From contig NC_089179.1 of NCBI RefSeq assembly GCF_947507565.1, forward strand, positions 620,001 to 684,000: a stretch of 64,000 nt of DNA, written 5' to 3'. The position numbers and the translations under genes are program-made. Every line of letters begins with the position of its first letter. Within the stretch, counting starts at the first letter, position 1. Under the pieces are notes generated by a model. The model was not told the DNA's origin, searched no databases, and worked only from the letters and a program-made list of their open reading frames with translations. Positions 10,755 to 23,441 of the stretch are shown here, in pieces. This DNA is from Oscarella lobularis (Eukaryota > Porifera > Homoscleromorpha > Homosclerophorida > Oscarellidae).

Positions 10755-12179
10755 CCGCCTGCACCCGTCAATTTGGCGTGAACTCCGAACTGGTTCAACA
10801 AGTGACAGACTCGATTCACAGACGAATGGCTAACTCCCATAGCTTGTAAAAGACACTGATTGATGTCAACTAAATCCTAAAAAACAATACGGTAATGTCA
10901 ACTGAACCTTCTAGTCTCTTACCTCAATTTCATTGTACAAAGTATCCTCCTCGTCAGCATCTACAAATAAGAATAATACTAAGAAAGAAATTAGTTAAGT
11001 GTAACAAATACCGTTCTTTAGCTGTTCTAGACTTGATTGGAATTGTAATGTCAAATCGCCAACGGCATCCATGATGTGTGAAAAAAGAACAGGAAACTAA
11101 AGATATACCATTCAAATTGTGACTCGGTCAATTACACAGCATCAACCTTCTCGCACTTCCGTTTCACACCGGAAACCAATTTCTTGGTGCTTCGAGCGAC
11201 TTTGGTATATACAACAAGAATTTTCAAGGCGGGCAATCTGTCCAAATAAACTATGCATATACAGTTAACTATATGTACCGTGCCTTTTAAGTGGGACCAT
11301 TGATCCTTTGGTGTACGCAATAGTTCCACCAAAACTACTTATTGAATTATCGATTCCCGACGGATTTCCGTGAATGAGCTTTTCTCCTTCGAATGCCCAC
11401 TCATTGATCAATTGCAGGTCTTCGGAACTATAGCCAAACGATCTTCCGCCTCCACCGCCGAATTGATCAGGAATTGAAGACAACTGCTTAGCCGCAACGG
11501 CGAGAGGAGTCACGCGGTGCGAACGAGTCAAAAAGCCGGCCGCCAAACAGACGGAAAAAGCGGCAGAAGAGCCAAGACCGGCAGCAAATGGAAACTGCGA
11601 TAAAATTCGAACCCGAAGCGACGGAAAAGACCTAAATAGAGTTCAAAATTTAGAAGGTGCCGATAAACGACTGTCGTCTACACCTCGCCTTTTTCTCGTA
11701 GCACACGGCGCCGAAAAGATAAAGAAAGACGAGAGCGGCCAAATCTTGAATTTCCTGAATTTCGACGTCGTCTGAAATGCCGCACGTTTTCTTCAGCGCC
11801 GCCATCTGATCGTGCGACGGCGCGCAAGGAGACGCAGCCGATCCTAAAGCGAGAGAAACCGAAATATTTGACGCCTTGCCTATAACTGTGTCTTACGTAC
11901 CGATTCCGCTTGCAACGAGCGGCTCTAGATCAGCGATTTTCCATCGCTTGCTAAAGGCCACGTCGCTCATTTGGATTTCAACGACGTCTTCGTCGTCGAG
12001 CGGCTCGATCTGCGCAAACATGCGCAAATCGAGACTTGCAGCCAAAGCCGTCTGCGAGAGATCGAAGTAGATGCAAGCAATCTCTTGCAACGGCTATACT
12101 GCTGTACCTTTCCATAGACGACAGCGTGCTCGCCAGTCAGAATTACTTTCCCCGGAGCCGAGACGACGAGCGAACGCAT
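10561..12179 (-). CDS. MVK: Mevalonate kinase
   Basis: GHMP kinase that phosphorylates mevalonate in the isoprenoid/sterol pathway, cytosol and peroxisome. It starts MRSLVVSAPGKVILTGEHAVVYGK at 12179 (first GHMP motif). Next come TALAASLDLRMF, the ATP-binding glycine loop PFAAGLGSSAAFSV, EGEKLIHGNPSGIDNSIS with the catalytic region, then the C-terminal LTGAGGGGCVLGF and WKTTVGGAGVACH. About eight short introns; the last is 46 bp. End and size match the family. Upstream lies RAD1 in the same orientation, with 95 bp between the RAD1 stop and the MVK start. A TCACGTGA E-box sits about 10 bp upstream of the ATG. Confidence 0.95.
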
Positions 12180-12274
12180 CTTCTAGCTAGTCACGTGAAA
12201 AAAAGATACGGGTGCATGTGCTAATTCCCATTGATTTAATGGAGTAAATAAAATACGCTACTCTGTCGATTTTC

Positions 12275-13433
12275 TTACTCTTCCTCCGATAAAACCATAT
12301 CTGGAACACACTACAATTCATCTATAGGGATCAGAACAAGGACACTCGCCAGGTTTCATCTTACCAAGTATTCGACGAAACATACAGATCCGTCTTCGTT
12401 TTGAATCAAGTACTGCATCGAGAGAAAGCCTCGCGTATCCATTCGAATTGATACTTTAGATGCAAGTGCCAACGCTTTGATAGAGGGCTTGATCAGAGCA
12501 AATTTAAACCGATTGGCTTGTGTCTGCTGCGAATCGAATGACTCCATCATATCCGAGTCCTTCGGTATTTCAAACTAAACTAAATCAATGATTCTAAAAT
12601 AGCAAAAAGTAGACGCGTACTCACGTGAATGAGGCCTACAATTCCAAAGGTGGTAACTCTGAAATAGGGAGCATCAGGCGAGATCATTATTTCCACAACA
12701 CTACTAGTCCCATCCAATTCAAAAAAGATCTCGCGCAAACCCTCAGCCTTGCGCAAAATCAATAATAGAAAAAAACGCTATGACGTCATACCTTTACAAT
12801 CGCCTTATTGACAACATTAGCTGAACAAAAGTCAAAATCCAGAGTTTCAATTGGTTCCTCGGTTCGAATGCTGCAGTCAATTAGCACGCCGCTTTCTTCA
12901 ATGCTGAGATTCCAGAATATAGCCACCCCGTCTCGTCTCCGGAAAACTTACAGTATCATCAATGGGGATCCATAGCCATTGTAAGCCATTCTGACTGCAG
13001 TGCGTTGAGTCGAATCCTTCGTGCTGAACATGCTAAGGCATTCCTAATTAAAAAGTTTTTTTTAATTTTTAAAAAAAAATTAATTTATTTTTAATTTTTT
13101 GACGCTCACTAGCAAAGCGGAAAGATTGATTCCGAACGTCGTTCCCTCGTCGTCGAAGGTGAAGTCTTCAAATATAGATGCCTGGATGAAGGCGTTTGCC
13201 TGCAAGCACTTGGCGTCTTCTACGGTCACTTTCAAGCCGTCGCTGCTCAGAAAACAGGTTGCTGACTAGAAATAAATAAATTGTGTGCGTGGATATGCGT
13301 CGCCTTTCTGACTCACGTCTTTGAAATGAATCGCTTTTAGAAGCGTGTGCAGCGCCTTCACACTTTCTAGCTTAGCCGAAAATAGCGGCTTTTCATCGTC
13401 TTCTTGAGATTCTCGCAGTAGACGCGCCGCCAT
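12275..13433 (-). CDS. RAD1: RAD1, 9-1-1 DNA-damage checkpoint clamp subunit
   Basis: PCNA-like subunit of the RAD9-RAD1-HUS1 ring that is loaded at damaged DNA and activates ATR. It starts MAARLLRESQEDDEKPLFSA with LHTLLKAIHFKD (human LSTILKAIHFRE). Further blocks: DGLKVTVEDAKCLQANAFIQ, ETLDFDFCS, AEGLREIFFELDGTS, PYFRVTTFG, IKALALASKVSIR, TRGFLSMQYLIQNEDG. The last exon, reached by a GTAAGA...TTGTAG intron, gives FVEYLCVPDMVLSEEE stop, aligning with human FVEYYCCPDEE. Six or more short introns. Head-to-head with POR with only 47 bp between start codons. Confidence 0.95.
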
Positions 13434-13480
13434 TCGCGAAGTTGTCAAGCACGCTAACACTGTGCAGCAGGACCTCAGCA
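13434..13480. promoter_or_regulatory. Shared 5' region RAD1/POR, 47 bp
   Basis: The two divergent start codons are only 47 bp apart, so the promoter and both 5' UTRs must overlap each other or extend into the opposite gene. Confidence 0.5.
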
Positions 13481-16281
13481 ATGCAGAACGACGCGTCGAG
13501 CGAACCGTGGATAGGACCGCTCGACATTGCCGTGGTTTTGGTCGTAGTGGCCTTGATACTCTGGTATCGACGCTGGAAGAAGCGCGTGGGCTCACCAGAC
13601 GTCGTTTTGGATTTGCGCTTCAAGACGAAGAGCAGCAGGTAAGTCGGCCGGAGGCGGCAAGGCATCTCCTTACGACGTGACGTACGTAGCGCCATCTCGG
13701 ATCGAAGTATCGTTAGCAAAATGAAAGCGGGGGTATTAGAATGATCTACGAGTCGTCGCGATGTGATCTGACGCCTGTGTGCAGAACAAAAACATGGTTA
13801 TACTGTACGGATCCCAAACGGGTACGGCCGAGGAATTTGCAGGCCGATTGGCGAAGGACGCTCAGCGCTACGGGCTTCGGGCGATGGCAATTGATCCAGA
13901 GGATTATGACTTGGTCAGGGTTCCCCCGCGCACGCATTCTTCTTTATCGACTCCCCTCGTCTCATAGGAGGAATTAGATCGGTTGAAAGAGATTGACAAT
14001 TGTATCGTCGTCCTTTGCATGGCCACGTACGGAGAGGGCGATCCGACTGACAATGCTCAAGATTTCCATGAGTGGCTCAAGAGCACAGATGCGGATTTGC
14101 AAGGTCTTCGATTTGCTGTAAGAGTGAAAAATCGACTGTACTCCGATTTTCACATTTTTTTGCTACTCCAGGTTTTTGGGCTGGGCAATAAGACGTATGA
14201 ACACTACAACTCTATGGCCCGGTTCTTTGACAAACGGATGGAAGAGCTTGGGGCAGAGAGAGTATTTGAACGAGGGGAGGGCGACGATGATGCAAAGCAA
14301 GTCAACGAACCCCTATAGAATACCGACTCGCCTCATCTCGTTCTTCTGCTGCAGCATCGAGGAAGATTTTGTGACTTGGAAGGAGAAATTGTGGCCATCT
14401 CTTTGTGAACAATTCGGTCTAGAACAAACGGGAGGAGACCAAAGGTACCATATGAATTGTCAGCCTACTTTGATGCTTGACGAATCGTTTCTTAGCATTC
14501 GAGATTTTCGACTGCAGCTGTGCAATGAAGGAGAGCGAGACAAAGTTTTTACCGGAGAAATATCTCGCTTCAAGTCCTACGAAACGCAAAAGCCGTGCGT
14601 GAGACAGAGGTAGGCAGAAGATACTCACGTTTAACGGCCATCTCTTCCAGACCTTTCGATGCCAAAAATCCCTTCATGGCTCCAATCGTAGTGAACCGAG
14701 AACTGCACACAGGCGGGAGTCGTTCGTGCATGCACATAGAGCTCGACATCACTGGGTCAAAAATGCGGTAATAATAAATAATAATAATAATAATAAGTAG
14801 TATACCTGATTCTTTTTCAAGATACAATGCTGGCGATCACGTGGCCATTTTTCCAACCAATAGCGCCGAAATTGTGCAACGATACGCCGACCTCCTCGGT
14901 TTCGATCCCGATCAAGCCTTTTCTCTTATCAACGTTGACGGTCAGCTAAACAAAAAAAAGAAGCAAGGGCACGCTTCACTTTTTTTCTTTGCACAGAGCA
15001 AGCAAATAAGAAGCATCCTTTTCCGTGTCCGTGCTCATTCCGCACGGCTCTCCTTCACTACGTCGACATCACCAGTACGCCGCACACTCACGTTCTCAAG
15101 GAATTAGCCGAGTATGCAGCAGATTCAAGTGAGAGGGACTTCCTCAACAAATTGACTTCTCCGACCGAAGAAGGAAAAGTAGGTCGACTCTCCGCACGTT
15201 TTCCCCCTCCACTTTTCTTCTCAGCATCAATACAACGAGTGGATAGTCAAAGACCATCGAACTCTAATAGACGTCTTGGAGGATCTGCCTTCGTTTCGTC
15301 CTCCCATAGACCACGTGCTCGAGTTGCTGCCTCGCCTCCAATGCCGCTATTATTCCATATCGTCGTCCCCGAAGGCAAAAAATACATCCGAAGACTTTTC
15401 CTGCAAAAATATGTGCTAAATTAAATTTAGATGTATCCCACGCGAATTCACGTCACCGCCGTTTTAGTGGACTACCAAACTAGGATCGGTCGTCACGTGG
15501 ATGGCGTGGCTACCGCCTGGCTTGCACCCAAGAAACCAAACGGTACGTGTTTTCGCGGAAAAACGCGTTTTCTTCTTCTCATCGTCCGTCGTAGAAAATC
15601 GTCCGCCACGTGTTCCCATTTACGTCAGAAAATCGAATTTCCGGCTTCCTGTGAGATCCATATCTCCTATTGTTATGATTGGGCCTGGCACGGGGCTTGC
15701 GCCCTTTCGAGGATTCATACAAGATAGGAAAATGACGTCCGAAAGCGGTTGGTCTTATTTGAAACGCTCCGTTGTCTACCCATTCGTTTCTTTTCAGGAA
15801 AACGTATAGGCGACACTGTTCTCTATTTCGGATGCCGTAAGGAGGCGGAAGACTTTCTCTACAAAGAAGAATTAGAAGGATTCGTCGCTGACAAAACGTT
15901 GTCAGCGTTGCACGCGGCCTTTTCAAGAGATCAGGTACAGTACGCTGTACGACGAAAATTCTAAACACGACCCTTCCTTTTCTTTTTCAGCCTCAAAAAG
16001 TCTATGTTACGCACCTAATGGAAAATAATAAGCAAGAGCTATGGAACATTTTGGACAATGGGGGTCACGTTTACATTTGCGGGTCAGTAAGGCGATACTT
16101 TTAAAATTTTGCAACGCTTACTTCCACACGGCGTAGGGATGCTCGAAATATGGCGAAAGACGTTCACAGCATCCTCGTGAAAGTCGTAGAAGAGTGCGGG
16201 CAAATGAAGCACGCCCAAGCGGAAGACTACATCAAGAAACTTCAAACGAGAGGCCGCTACTCGGCTGACGTTTGGAGCTGA
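13481..16281 (+). CDS. POR: NADPH-cytochrome P450 reductase
   Basis: ER-anchored diflavin enzyme passing electrons from NADPH via FAD and FMN to P450s, heme oxygenase and squalene monooxygenase. The start at 13481 gives a single N-terminal anchor ([17 protein letters not shown]). FMN domain: [52 protein letters not shown] domain: [11 protein letters not shown], with GVATAWL. NADPH domain: [45 protein letters not shown]. It ends [10 protein letters not shown], the family-typical penultimate Trp. At least ten short introns. Size matches the roughly 680-residue family. It shares its promoter with RAD1. Confidence 0.96.
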
Positions 16282-16323
16282 ACACAGTACAATAGATAAA
16301 CACGTCTTCCATTAGTTTTGAAA

Positions 16324-19300
16324 TCAGAAAACACTGGCCATTGCTGCCATGCTTTTCAAATAAATGTTCACTACGGGCGGTAAGGGGCTCTCTGTTTTCA
16401 TCAATGCGCTCAAGTGAGCGTGAAAGGTCTCCAAAAAGTCGCTCGTGTACTCAATGAATCGTATGTCTACTGCCGATAAACCGGCCGGTGTGATCAGCTG
16501 GTGCTCGATGTAGGAGGTGAATTCGCGCGCGACTAGAAACGCGTAAAGGGAGCACGCTTCGGCCGGAAAAACGCAGCCGAGAGAAGAATAGTCCGCCGGA
16601 GTAGGAGCGAAGCGCGATTCTGGGAAGGAGCGTACGAATACCTGAGACGTCGTGACTTCTTCCGAGACCGAATTCCCATCGTCCCATTCGTCGAAGAGCT
16701 GTCGGACGGCGTCCGTCGACGCGACATCACGCGGACTTTTACCAGCATTTGTCAGCAAGCAAAGAAGCGATTTTCCTGCACGACAAATGATACGAAATTC
16801 GTGTGAGCGGAAAGACGTGGGGGGGGGGGGGGGGGGGGGTACCTCCGCGACTCAAAAGCAATCGCGCTGCCTCTATTTTCCCATTCGATGCGGCATCATG
16901 AAGAGGCGTCGTCCCGTCGTGACTCGACGGCGAAAGATACAGAACCTGAGCTGACTAAAAACGAAGAAGAAAAAAATGAGAAGAAACGACGCGCGACGAG
17001 GCGCCCCTTCCTACGTTGAATGTCAATGTCGACGTCGTCGTTCCGTACTTCATGAGCTCTTTCATGCACGCGGTATCCCCCCGAGAGGCCACTTCGTGAA
17101 GAGGAGTCCATCCGGCGTGATCAGCCGAATTGGGGTTGGTTCCAAGCGCGAGACACTCGCGCACCGCTTCGACGTCTCCCTTGATGCAGTAGACTTGCAG
17201 CGGAGTCTCGCCTGCGCATCAAATCGCAAAAAATAGACCAAAAACACATTTCAGCTTGCCTTTTAAATTTCTCTTGTTCCAATTTTTGTGCTTCTTTTGC
17301 GATTGACTGAGCAAATTTCTAAAACCAGTGCGTAAATATTTACATATAATATATACTGTACATGTAAATTTCTTACACTGAGACTTCTGTCAATCTACTA
17401 GACGATTTATTTTCTGACGTCACTTTTGCAACGCTATCAACGTTGGGAATTAAAAACAAATGTCGATTCATCTATATAGCGAATGTGAGTTGTAGTGCTG
17501 AACGAGAGAAATTCAAGCGTTTTTTTACCACGTGCTCAAGATCGTTTTTCATTTCTTCTTTTGAAGGCTTCATTGACGCGTATCTGTCCAACAGAAAACG
17601 ACAGATTTTAAATGCGAGCCACGCCGGTTTAATTGATTGAAGAAGACGAATCGTGACGCCGCCGCAATTTTTCGTCGATTTGATAGCCAAAGCAAATTCC
17701 CAGGCAAGAGATTCGGATCTCTGGCCAATTAGCGATTTTGACGCAGAGTCAGACGCATTTATACACTTGGCTATTCTCAGAACGATTTCCAGCAAATTCT
17801 GCGTCAAAAGTACCTGCAAGAACGTCATCACACAGTCAAAGACGTTCGCCAAGAAAAATCACCTCATTGCAAGCGGAATCCAGAATCAGCTTTATCAATT
17901 CTTGCACTTTGGTATTCGCATGGGGAAGTCGTTCTTTTACCCAAATAAGCTGCCATAGCAACGTCTGTTGCAAATGCTGCGTTTCTTCGCTTTCCTTCAA
18001 CGCGTGGTCAAAGTCTTGCATCACCAAAGCAGCAAAAAATTCAACAAATTTCATCGCCGACGATACGACGACGTCGCTAAAGAAGCACACGTATAAAAAC
18101 GCTTTGATTAAATACTCTCGATTGACGTACGTAGAAGAAGATGACACAATTGACCTGAAGAAAAGAGAATAGAAAAAATTTTCTACTATCAACCCACTCC
18201 CTCCCTACTTTATGGATTCAATTACTGTCGTCCAAGCCTGAGCTGCGACGTCGAAAAGGGAAAGACTATTCCTTCCTTGATTACGACCGAGGCTCTGAAG
18301 ATAGGAGAATCGCATGTAAGCGGATTTCCACGGTGGATGCAGCGATAGAACGCGGCGAAGGGCGTAGTATATATTCTGGGCCCCGTCGAAGTCGACGGAA
18401 TCCTGCGCAAAGGAATGAATCAATTCAATTCAACACTTTTTCCTTGACGTTAGCCTCCACACCGAAAGCAATTCCTTGACGATGTCGCCAAGTGATTCGG
18501 GCGGCGGAAAACAAGGCAGAGAATGCACAACCTGCAGCAGTGTTTCGGCATCAGCGAATTGATTCATTTGCTTTCTTGTCGAAACGGAAACCTGCAAAAC
18601 GAAGAAGTTCCTCGCGAGTCGTCAATGCGCACTAAAAAAGGAATAATACCTCTGGGCCTTTGCGAGAAGACAATTGAACGTGCGAATCGAAGGGCATCTC
18701 AACGCGACGTCGTTTCTGTGACAAACGTTATTTGTTGCAATGCATGGTTAATTAAATGTCTCCACTGACCTTCGCTGACCAGCAGAAGTTTTCTGAGGTA
18801 ACCATTGACAATTCCATGACTTCACCGCTGTCAAGTGTAACAGCGTCAACGTTTTCAGAAGGCATTTCAAATTCCTTAGTATCAGGCAAAGAGTCCTAAA
18901 AACGCGCGGTCACGTAATTTGGGTCTCATGGAAACCGCGAGGGCACTTACACTAATCAAGTATTGAATCATATACTCTGGCTTCAGAACTAGAACGAACT
19001 TTGGCATGTCCTTGCCAATGCCACAATCATCAGCATCTGCAAACACGTGTGTAACGGAGTTCCTTTCCACGAACTCGGCCAGAGAAGATGAATCCGTTTT
19101 CAAAAAAACGACGGCGCCACCACATTCCAACAGCCTAGAGAGAAGAAAAGATTAGATACCTAAAACTTGCACGAAAAATTATTTCTTTTTGTAATCTTTG
19201 CCCTTCTTTTTTGTCGCGACGGCGACTTTCCAATCGCTAAAGGGTCTCCGTTTCTTCCATCGATTCGCTGCCGATTCATATGACGTCAAATGTTTGGAAT

Positions 19301-19695
19301 CGTCACATCTACGGCTCCAGCAATAATTCGCCTCTTCCGTCCAACGTCCGGCTTTTGCGCTGTCGCGCACGAATTCCGCCGTCAAAACCCAAATTCCTGA
19401 TTAGCAAATTAATTTCCGGGCTATAAAGGGAAAATGGCGAACCCGATGCGCAACCGAGCAGATATTTCTCTAATCGGCCCGGCGATTTGCTCACGACGTG
19501 CGTGCATCTTCGGTTAAAAGACTAACGACGACAAAAGGATAAGGCGGCGGCGAATCTTCGACTTAGATAGCCTACCGGATCATCGATGTACGTTGCGCCC
19601 AATTTTGTGATGCTGGAGGCGAGAGATCGACGCGTCGCGTCGTCGAAACCGGACAGCTGAAATCGACGGCCTGTTTCACGGCTTTTACTGAGCAT
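16324..19695 (-). CDS. SLF1: SMC5-SMC6 complex localization factor 1 (BRCT + ankyrin)
   Basis: SLF1/ANKRD32 links RAD18 to SLF2 and recruits SMC5/6 to stalled forks. It starts MLSKSRETGRRFQLSGFDD at 19695. N-terminal tandem BRCT: CTHVV, SKSPGRLEKYLLGCASG, then WVLTAEFVRDSAKAGRWTEE and a second repeat around FVERNSVTHVFADADDCG. A long helical middle follows (18.7-17.3 kb). Ankyrin repeats near the C-terminus: GWTPLHEVASRGD, GTTPLHDAASNGKIEAARLLLSRG. The domain order is that of human SLF1. An intron holds a run of 21 C on this strand (16819-16839). Exact exon borders in the middle are not worked out. It shares a promoter with TMEM223. Confidence 0.88.
16819..16839. repeat. Poly(G) tract, 21 G
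   Basis: Uninterrupted run of 21 G on the + strand in an SLF1 intron (poly-C in the SLF1 transcript). The same length occurs at 24828-24848. Confidence 0.95.
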
Positions 19696-19776
19696 CGAGC
19701 CGTCGTCGAGGGATTTTTTTGCGCAAACCGCGTGCGAGTGGCCGAGTGCGCGCGCGCACACCTTTGTTTAATATTT
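19696..19776. promoter_or_regulatory. Bidirectional promoter SLF1/TMEM223
   Basis: 81 bp between divergent start codons, with a GC-rich alternating CGCGCGC stretch at 19749-19756. No TATA box seen. Confidence 0.5.
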
Positions 19777-20409
19777 ATGTTGGTGGTTTTGAGGCGTTTT
19801 CTGACCGATCGAAATTCCACGCTTCTATTGTACGAGCACGATCGAAGTCGTTTCTTTCGTCTCGTCGGTTTGGCGTCGTTGAGCCAGCTCGGCTTTTGGT
19901 TCTACACGTCTCACTTGATTGCGACGGAATTGCGACCGTGGAACAGGCAAAAAGATGCCGCCAAGAAGACGCTGGCTCCGCTCAAGGTACGAACTCATAA
20001 ATCTGACGTTTGCGAGAGTGTTCGATCTTGCTTCTAGTGGAGGATGGGGCTTGCAGCGGCTTCTGCATCGGCTGGCGTCTTGATCGCTGCATCTGGTCTC
20101 CTCTACGCGCACAGGTGAGACGTTCGCCGCCTCCTACATCCTCTTACCTACTGCTGTAGGAGCGTCAAGCGATTGGAAGCGGTCGCAGGGAGATCCGCTC
20201 TCCGATTGACGACGCACGGATTTCTCACGCGACCTCTGCACGTTTCTGTTAGAGACATACGAATTCGCGGCGGCGAATCATCTCGTCAGCAGCTCACGAT
20301 CAAAGTCAAGGGAAAACTTTTCTTTTATCTGCTCGACACGAGCCAAGGCCAAATCGCAAATAGAAGACTGTTGAACGATATAATTGCCAGCCAAAGAGTA
20401 TGGTCATAA
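19777..20409 (+). CDS. TMEM223: TMEM223, mitochondrial inner-membrane protein
   Basis: Small two-pass mitochondrial membrane protein reported to take part in complex IV (COX1) biogenesis. The ATG at 19777 reads MLVVLRRFLTDRNSTLLLYE, then EHDRSRFFRLVGLASLSQLG as in human LFEHDRGRFFTILGLFCAGQG. The second membrane segment is in exon 2 (WRMGLAAASASAGVLIAASG). The C-terminal half has LTTHGFLTRPL and VKGKLFFYLLDTSQGQ (human VKGRRFYFLLDKTGH). Two short introns. About 180 residues, near the human 202. Confidence 0.93.
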
Positions 20410-20486
20410 CATTTCTTTCTAATATCTAGATAGAAGCACAAAGTTCAAATAAATAAATAAAAGAGAGTAAAGATCTGGGATCGATT

Positions 20487-22406
20487 TCAGTAGAATACCA
20501 AACAGCATAGGCTGAGCACGATGACGAGAACGGCAAAGCAGCAAAAGACGGAAGCCCATCCACGATCGACCGCGTCTCGCCTCTTCAAACGCTTATCCAC
20601 TCTTCTCGTTCGAGTAGACATAGTGACGTTATCGAAGGCGTTCATAATAGCGTCTCGAGCGCCCGTCCACGCACCGTGTCCGGTCAATCGATACTGAGCC
20701 GGCACGCACGGTCCAAAATAGCAGCGAACGGCCAACTTGAAATCGGCGAAGAGAAGTCGAAGCAGATTCGGTCGAACGCCCACGAGAGCAGCCAATTCGT
20801 CCATAATAACAACATAGTCGACCTGGAGAGGAAAAGATAAGGCGCAATAGAAATAGAAATACTTTCCCATCACCTGCATCGTGTGTCGACGACTGTCGCG
20901 ATAGCGACGTTTAATTTCGCGTCTCTTGACGTAAACGTCTCGTTCCATCGTCTCCTTCGACGGCAACCGGCAGTGTCCGGTAAAGACGCGACACGCCCAG
21001 CGAGCCTGCATCTCGGAAATGGGATTGACGGCGCCGAGCGGCTGAAAAAAGCCGACGAAGCCGATCGAAGGCGGAAGCGTCGGCGAAAAGACGTACTTGT
21101 ACAAATTGATCTCGTTGTCGCGACACGCAAAGAGACGCTCGTCGAAAAACGAAAATGTGACGTCATAACCGGTGGCGTAGACGATGGCGTCGACGTCGAC
21201 GACGACGCTCGAGTCGTCGAACTCGACGTCGCGTTCGTAAATCGAACGAACGTTCGACTTGACGACGATGGAACCGGTCGCTATGCGACCGAGCAACTCG
21301 TCGCTCATCGTCGGATGACTCGAGGCGAAGTCGTGATCGGGTTCGAGACCGAATACGTGCGACGCGTGCGATCGTCGAAGGCTCCACTCGGAGAGAAAAC
21401 GTCGTATTCGATAGGGAATGTTCTGGACGACGCGACTATTGCCAATCATGTCGAGGGGAATGCCGTGGGAGCCGAATTTGGGAACGATCCAAGCGCCACT
21501 TCGCGTGCTCAAATAAACCTGAAACGATAAAACGATGACGATAAACGATCGTCGTCACAGCGTCTCTTGCCTTCTTGCAGTGTCGACTCAGCTCGACGGC
21601 AATGTCGGCGCCCGAGTTTCCCAAGCCGACTATTAGAACTGTTTTGCCAGCAAATTGCGTCCACTTGCGGTAAGCGTGACTATGCAATTGATTGCCTTTG
21701 AATAGGTCCATGCCGTGAAATCGGGGCCGGTTCGGCTTCCAGTGATGCCCGCTGCAAACTAAGACTTTATCAAAGATCTGAATAATTGAAAATTGGGATA
21801 TTATTCGGCGAGTGTCTCTCGGACGCGTCTCTCGCCTCTTCCTTCGTCTCTCCCGTCTTCGTGTTCGACCATTTCACCGTCCACCGACTCGAGTCGGGTG
21901 CCGCCGCCGGCTCGATCTTATCGACTCGCGCATTGAATCTAAATAAAAACGACGAGAATGTAACGTACGTCATCCCGCGCGCCGCAAACTTCTCCCGCCT
22001 AACCTGATTCTCTCCATCAATTTGAATTGCTTGGCATACATTTGATAGTACTCGTGCACGAGCGTGTGATGCATGTACGGCGGAAAAGAGGCGGGCATGC
22101 AGAAATCGCTGTAGGACATCATTTCCTTGCTATAAGCGGAGCACAAAATAAAATCTCGCAAAAAAAAGAAATTGAATCAAAAAATATAGCAAACCTCGTA
22201 TTGATAACGGTCGACCAGTAGACGCTCCCGTGCGACGATTCATCGTCGTCGTCGTCGTCGTCGTCGTTATATCTCCACAATCCGCCGATATCGGATTGCT
22301 GCTCGAAACAGACCGGATGCAAGCCGTCGTCGAGGCAGCACTTGATTGAGGCTAGCCCGCTGGCGCCGGCACCAATGACGGCAACGGTGAGCGGCGGAGC
22401 GTTCAT
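20487..22406 (-). CDS. Flavin-containing monooxygenase with poly-Asp insert
   Basis: FMO family: NADPH-dependent S/N-oxygenation of soft nucleophiles at the ER. FAD motif [15 protein letters not shown] at the start, then GGLWRY. NADPH motif [17 protein letters not shown], preceded by the FMO signature [20 protein letters not shown] (FxGxxxHxxxY-like). [10 protein letters not shown] follows, and a hydrophobic C-terminal anchor ([20 protein letters not shown]) as in vertebrate FMO1-5. Four or five short introns. Odd: about nine consecutive Asp after WRYN, coded by a (GAC)n microsatellite at 22243-22267, where vertebrate FMOs have a few mixed residues. Which FMO paralogue it is cannot be said. 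Confidence 0.94.
22243..22267. repeat. (GTC/GAC)n trinucleotide repeat in FMO exon 1
   Basis: TCG/CGT repeat on + strand, read as Asp codons on the minus strand within the FMO coding sequence. Confidence 0.9.
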
Positions 22407-23441
22407 GAACGAAACGCAAGACTTTTACAGAGTCAACTGCTGATGCTGCTGCAGTAGCATCCCTATTATATACATTTATCTATGGGATCAAGGAAGAATG
22501 CGGTGCACCCTGAGGGATGTTTTTATTAATCGCGTCTTAGTAACGTCAAGGGGTCTGGGTGGAATCCCGCGACTTGGTTTCGGGGGGCGTAAGTGGCGCG
22601 CCTCTCCCTGTGGTTCCGCTCATAAATGAATCGGACCACCGTGCGAGAGGCGGTGAGGGGCGGCGGCGGCGACGGCGGTCAAGGTATCGACGGACCTGTT
22701 TGCATATAAGTCTGCTCGAAAGTTCGGTATCTCGGTCTCCACAATTGGGGGAGGGCCACCGTTATCAAAAATCGATTCCAAATTTAGAATCGATTCCGTA
22801 CGTTGAATTTCCTATTTGAACGTCGACGGCTTGGCAACGAACAAACATTGAAATTCCCGCCTCCGCCCGAACTACCGGGAGTTATAAGTAGAGCGGAAAC
22901 AGTAAGATAATAACTCGACTTTTCCTCCGAGGGGTGTCTATTACATCATTTCAAAGCTCCGCCTCTCTGACATCAAAAACTGCCGACTAAAGAGAGCGTT
23001 CTAAGGCTACGACTACAAATGATTGCGCTGCCGTGCCCAATAAGGAAACGCTGCTTTGGCTTGCCACGTGGGCAGCGTCGCCGAGTCCGCCCACCCACGC
23101 CGACGCCGCGCGCCGCCCACACGGGCTGCTACGTTCCCTATGCGTTCGCAATATAAAGATGAGATAGTGTAAATTGCACGCACGAGGGAAGACAAACTCG
23201 TTTTCTGATTGGGATTCGTCTACCTGAGCGTTCCGTTTGTTTTCCGTTGCGGTGTGGCAAATTCCAAGACGATCGTAACGAATCATGGGATCGCGTCACC
23301 TGGTTGGCCACGTGATCTAGACCCTTCATCTCCGTCGTACGCCGGAGTTTTGTACGTGAACAGGGAGGAAAATTTTTGTGCAAACTTCTGAGGAGTCTCT
23401 GCTAACGCGCGTTAGGAACGGTCGACCTTGATTCGCGAAAA
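22407..23441. promoter_or_regulatory. Divergent intergenic region FMO/TBCE, about 1 kb
   Basis: The largest gene-free stretch of the window. It holds a perfect inverted repeat AATCGATTC-loop-GAATCGATT at about 22769-22796, an octamer-like ATATGCAAA (minus strand) near 22700, and E-boxes CACGTG near 23065 and 23309. A GC-rich island lies at 23080-23135. I see no convincing coding exon or RNA gene; the short open frames here match nothing I recognise. Confidence 0.5.

Noticed and set aside
12851-12866. GGTTCGAATGC as a tRNA T-arm
   Set aside because: It lies in RAD1 coding sequence, and no acceptor stem or A-box is found around it.
22559-22819. Coding exon in the FMO/TBCE gap
   Set aside because: The frame is Arg-rich, lacks homology and overlaps GC-rich promoter-like sequence.
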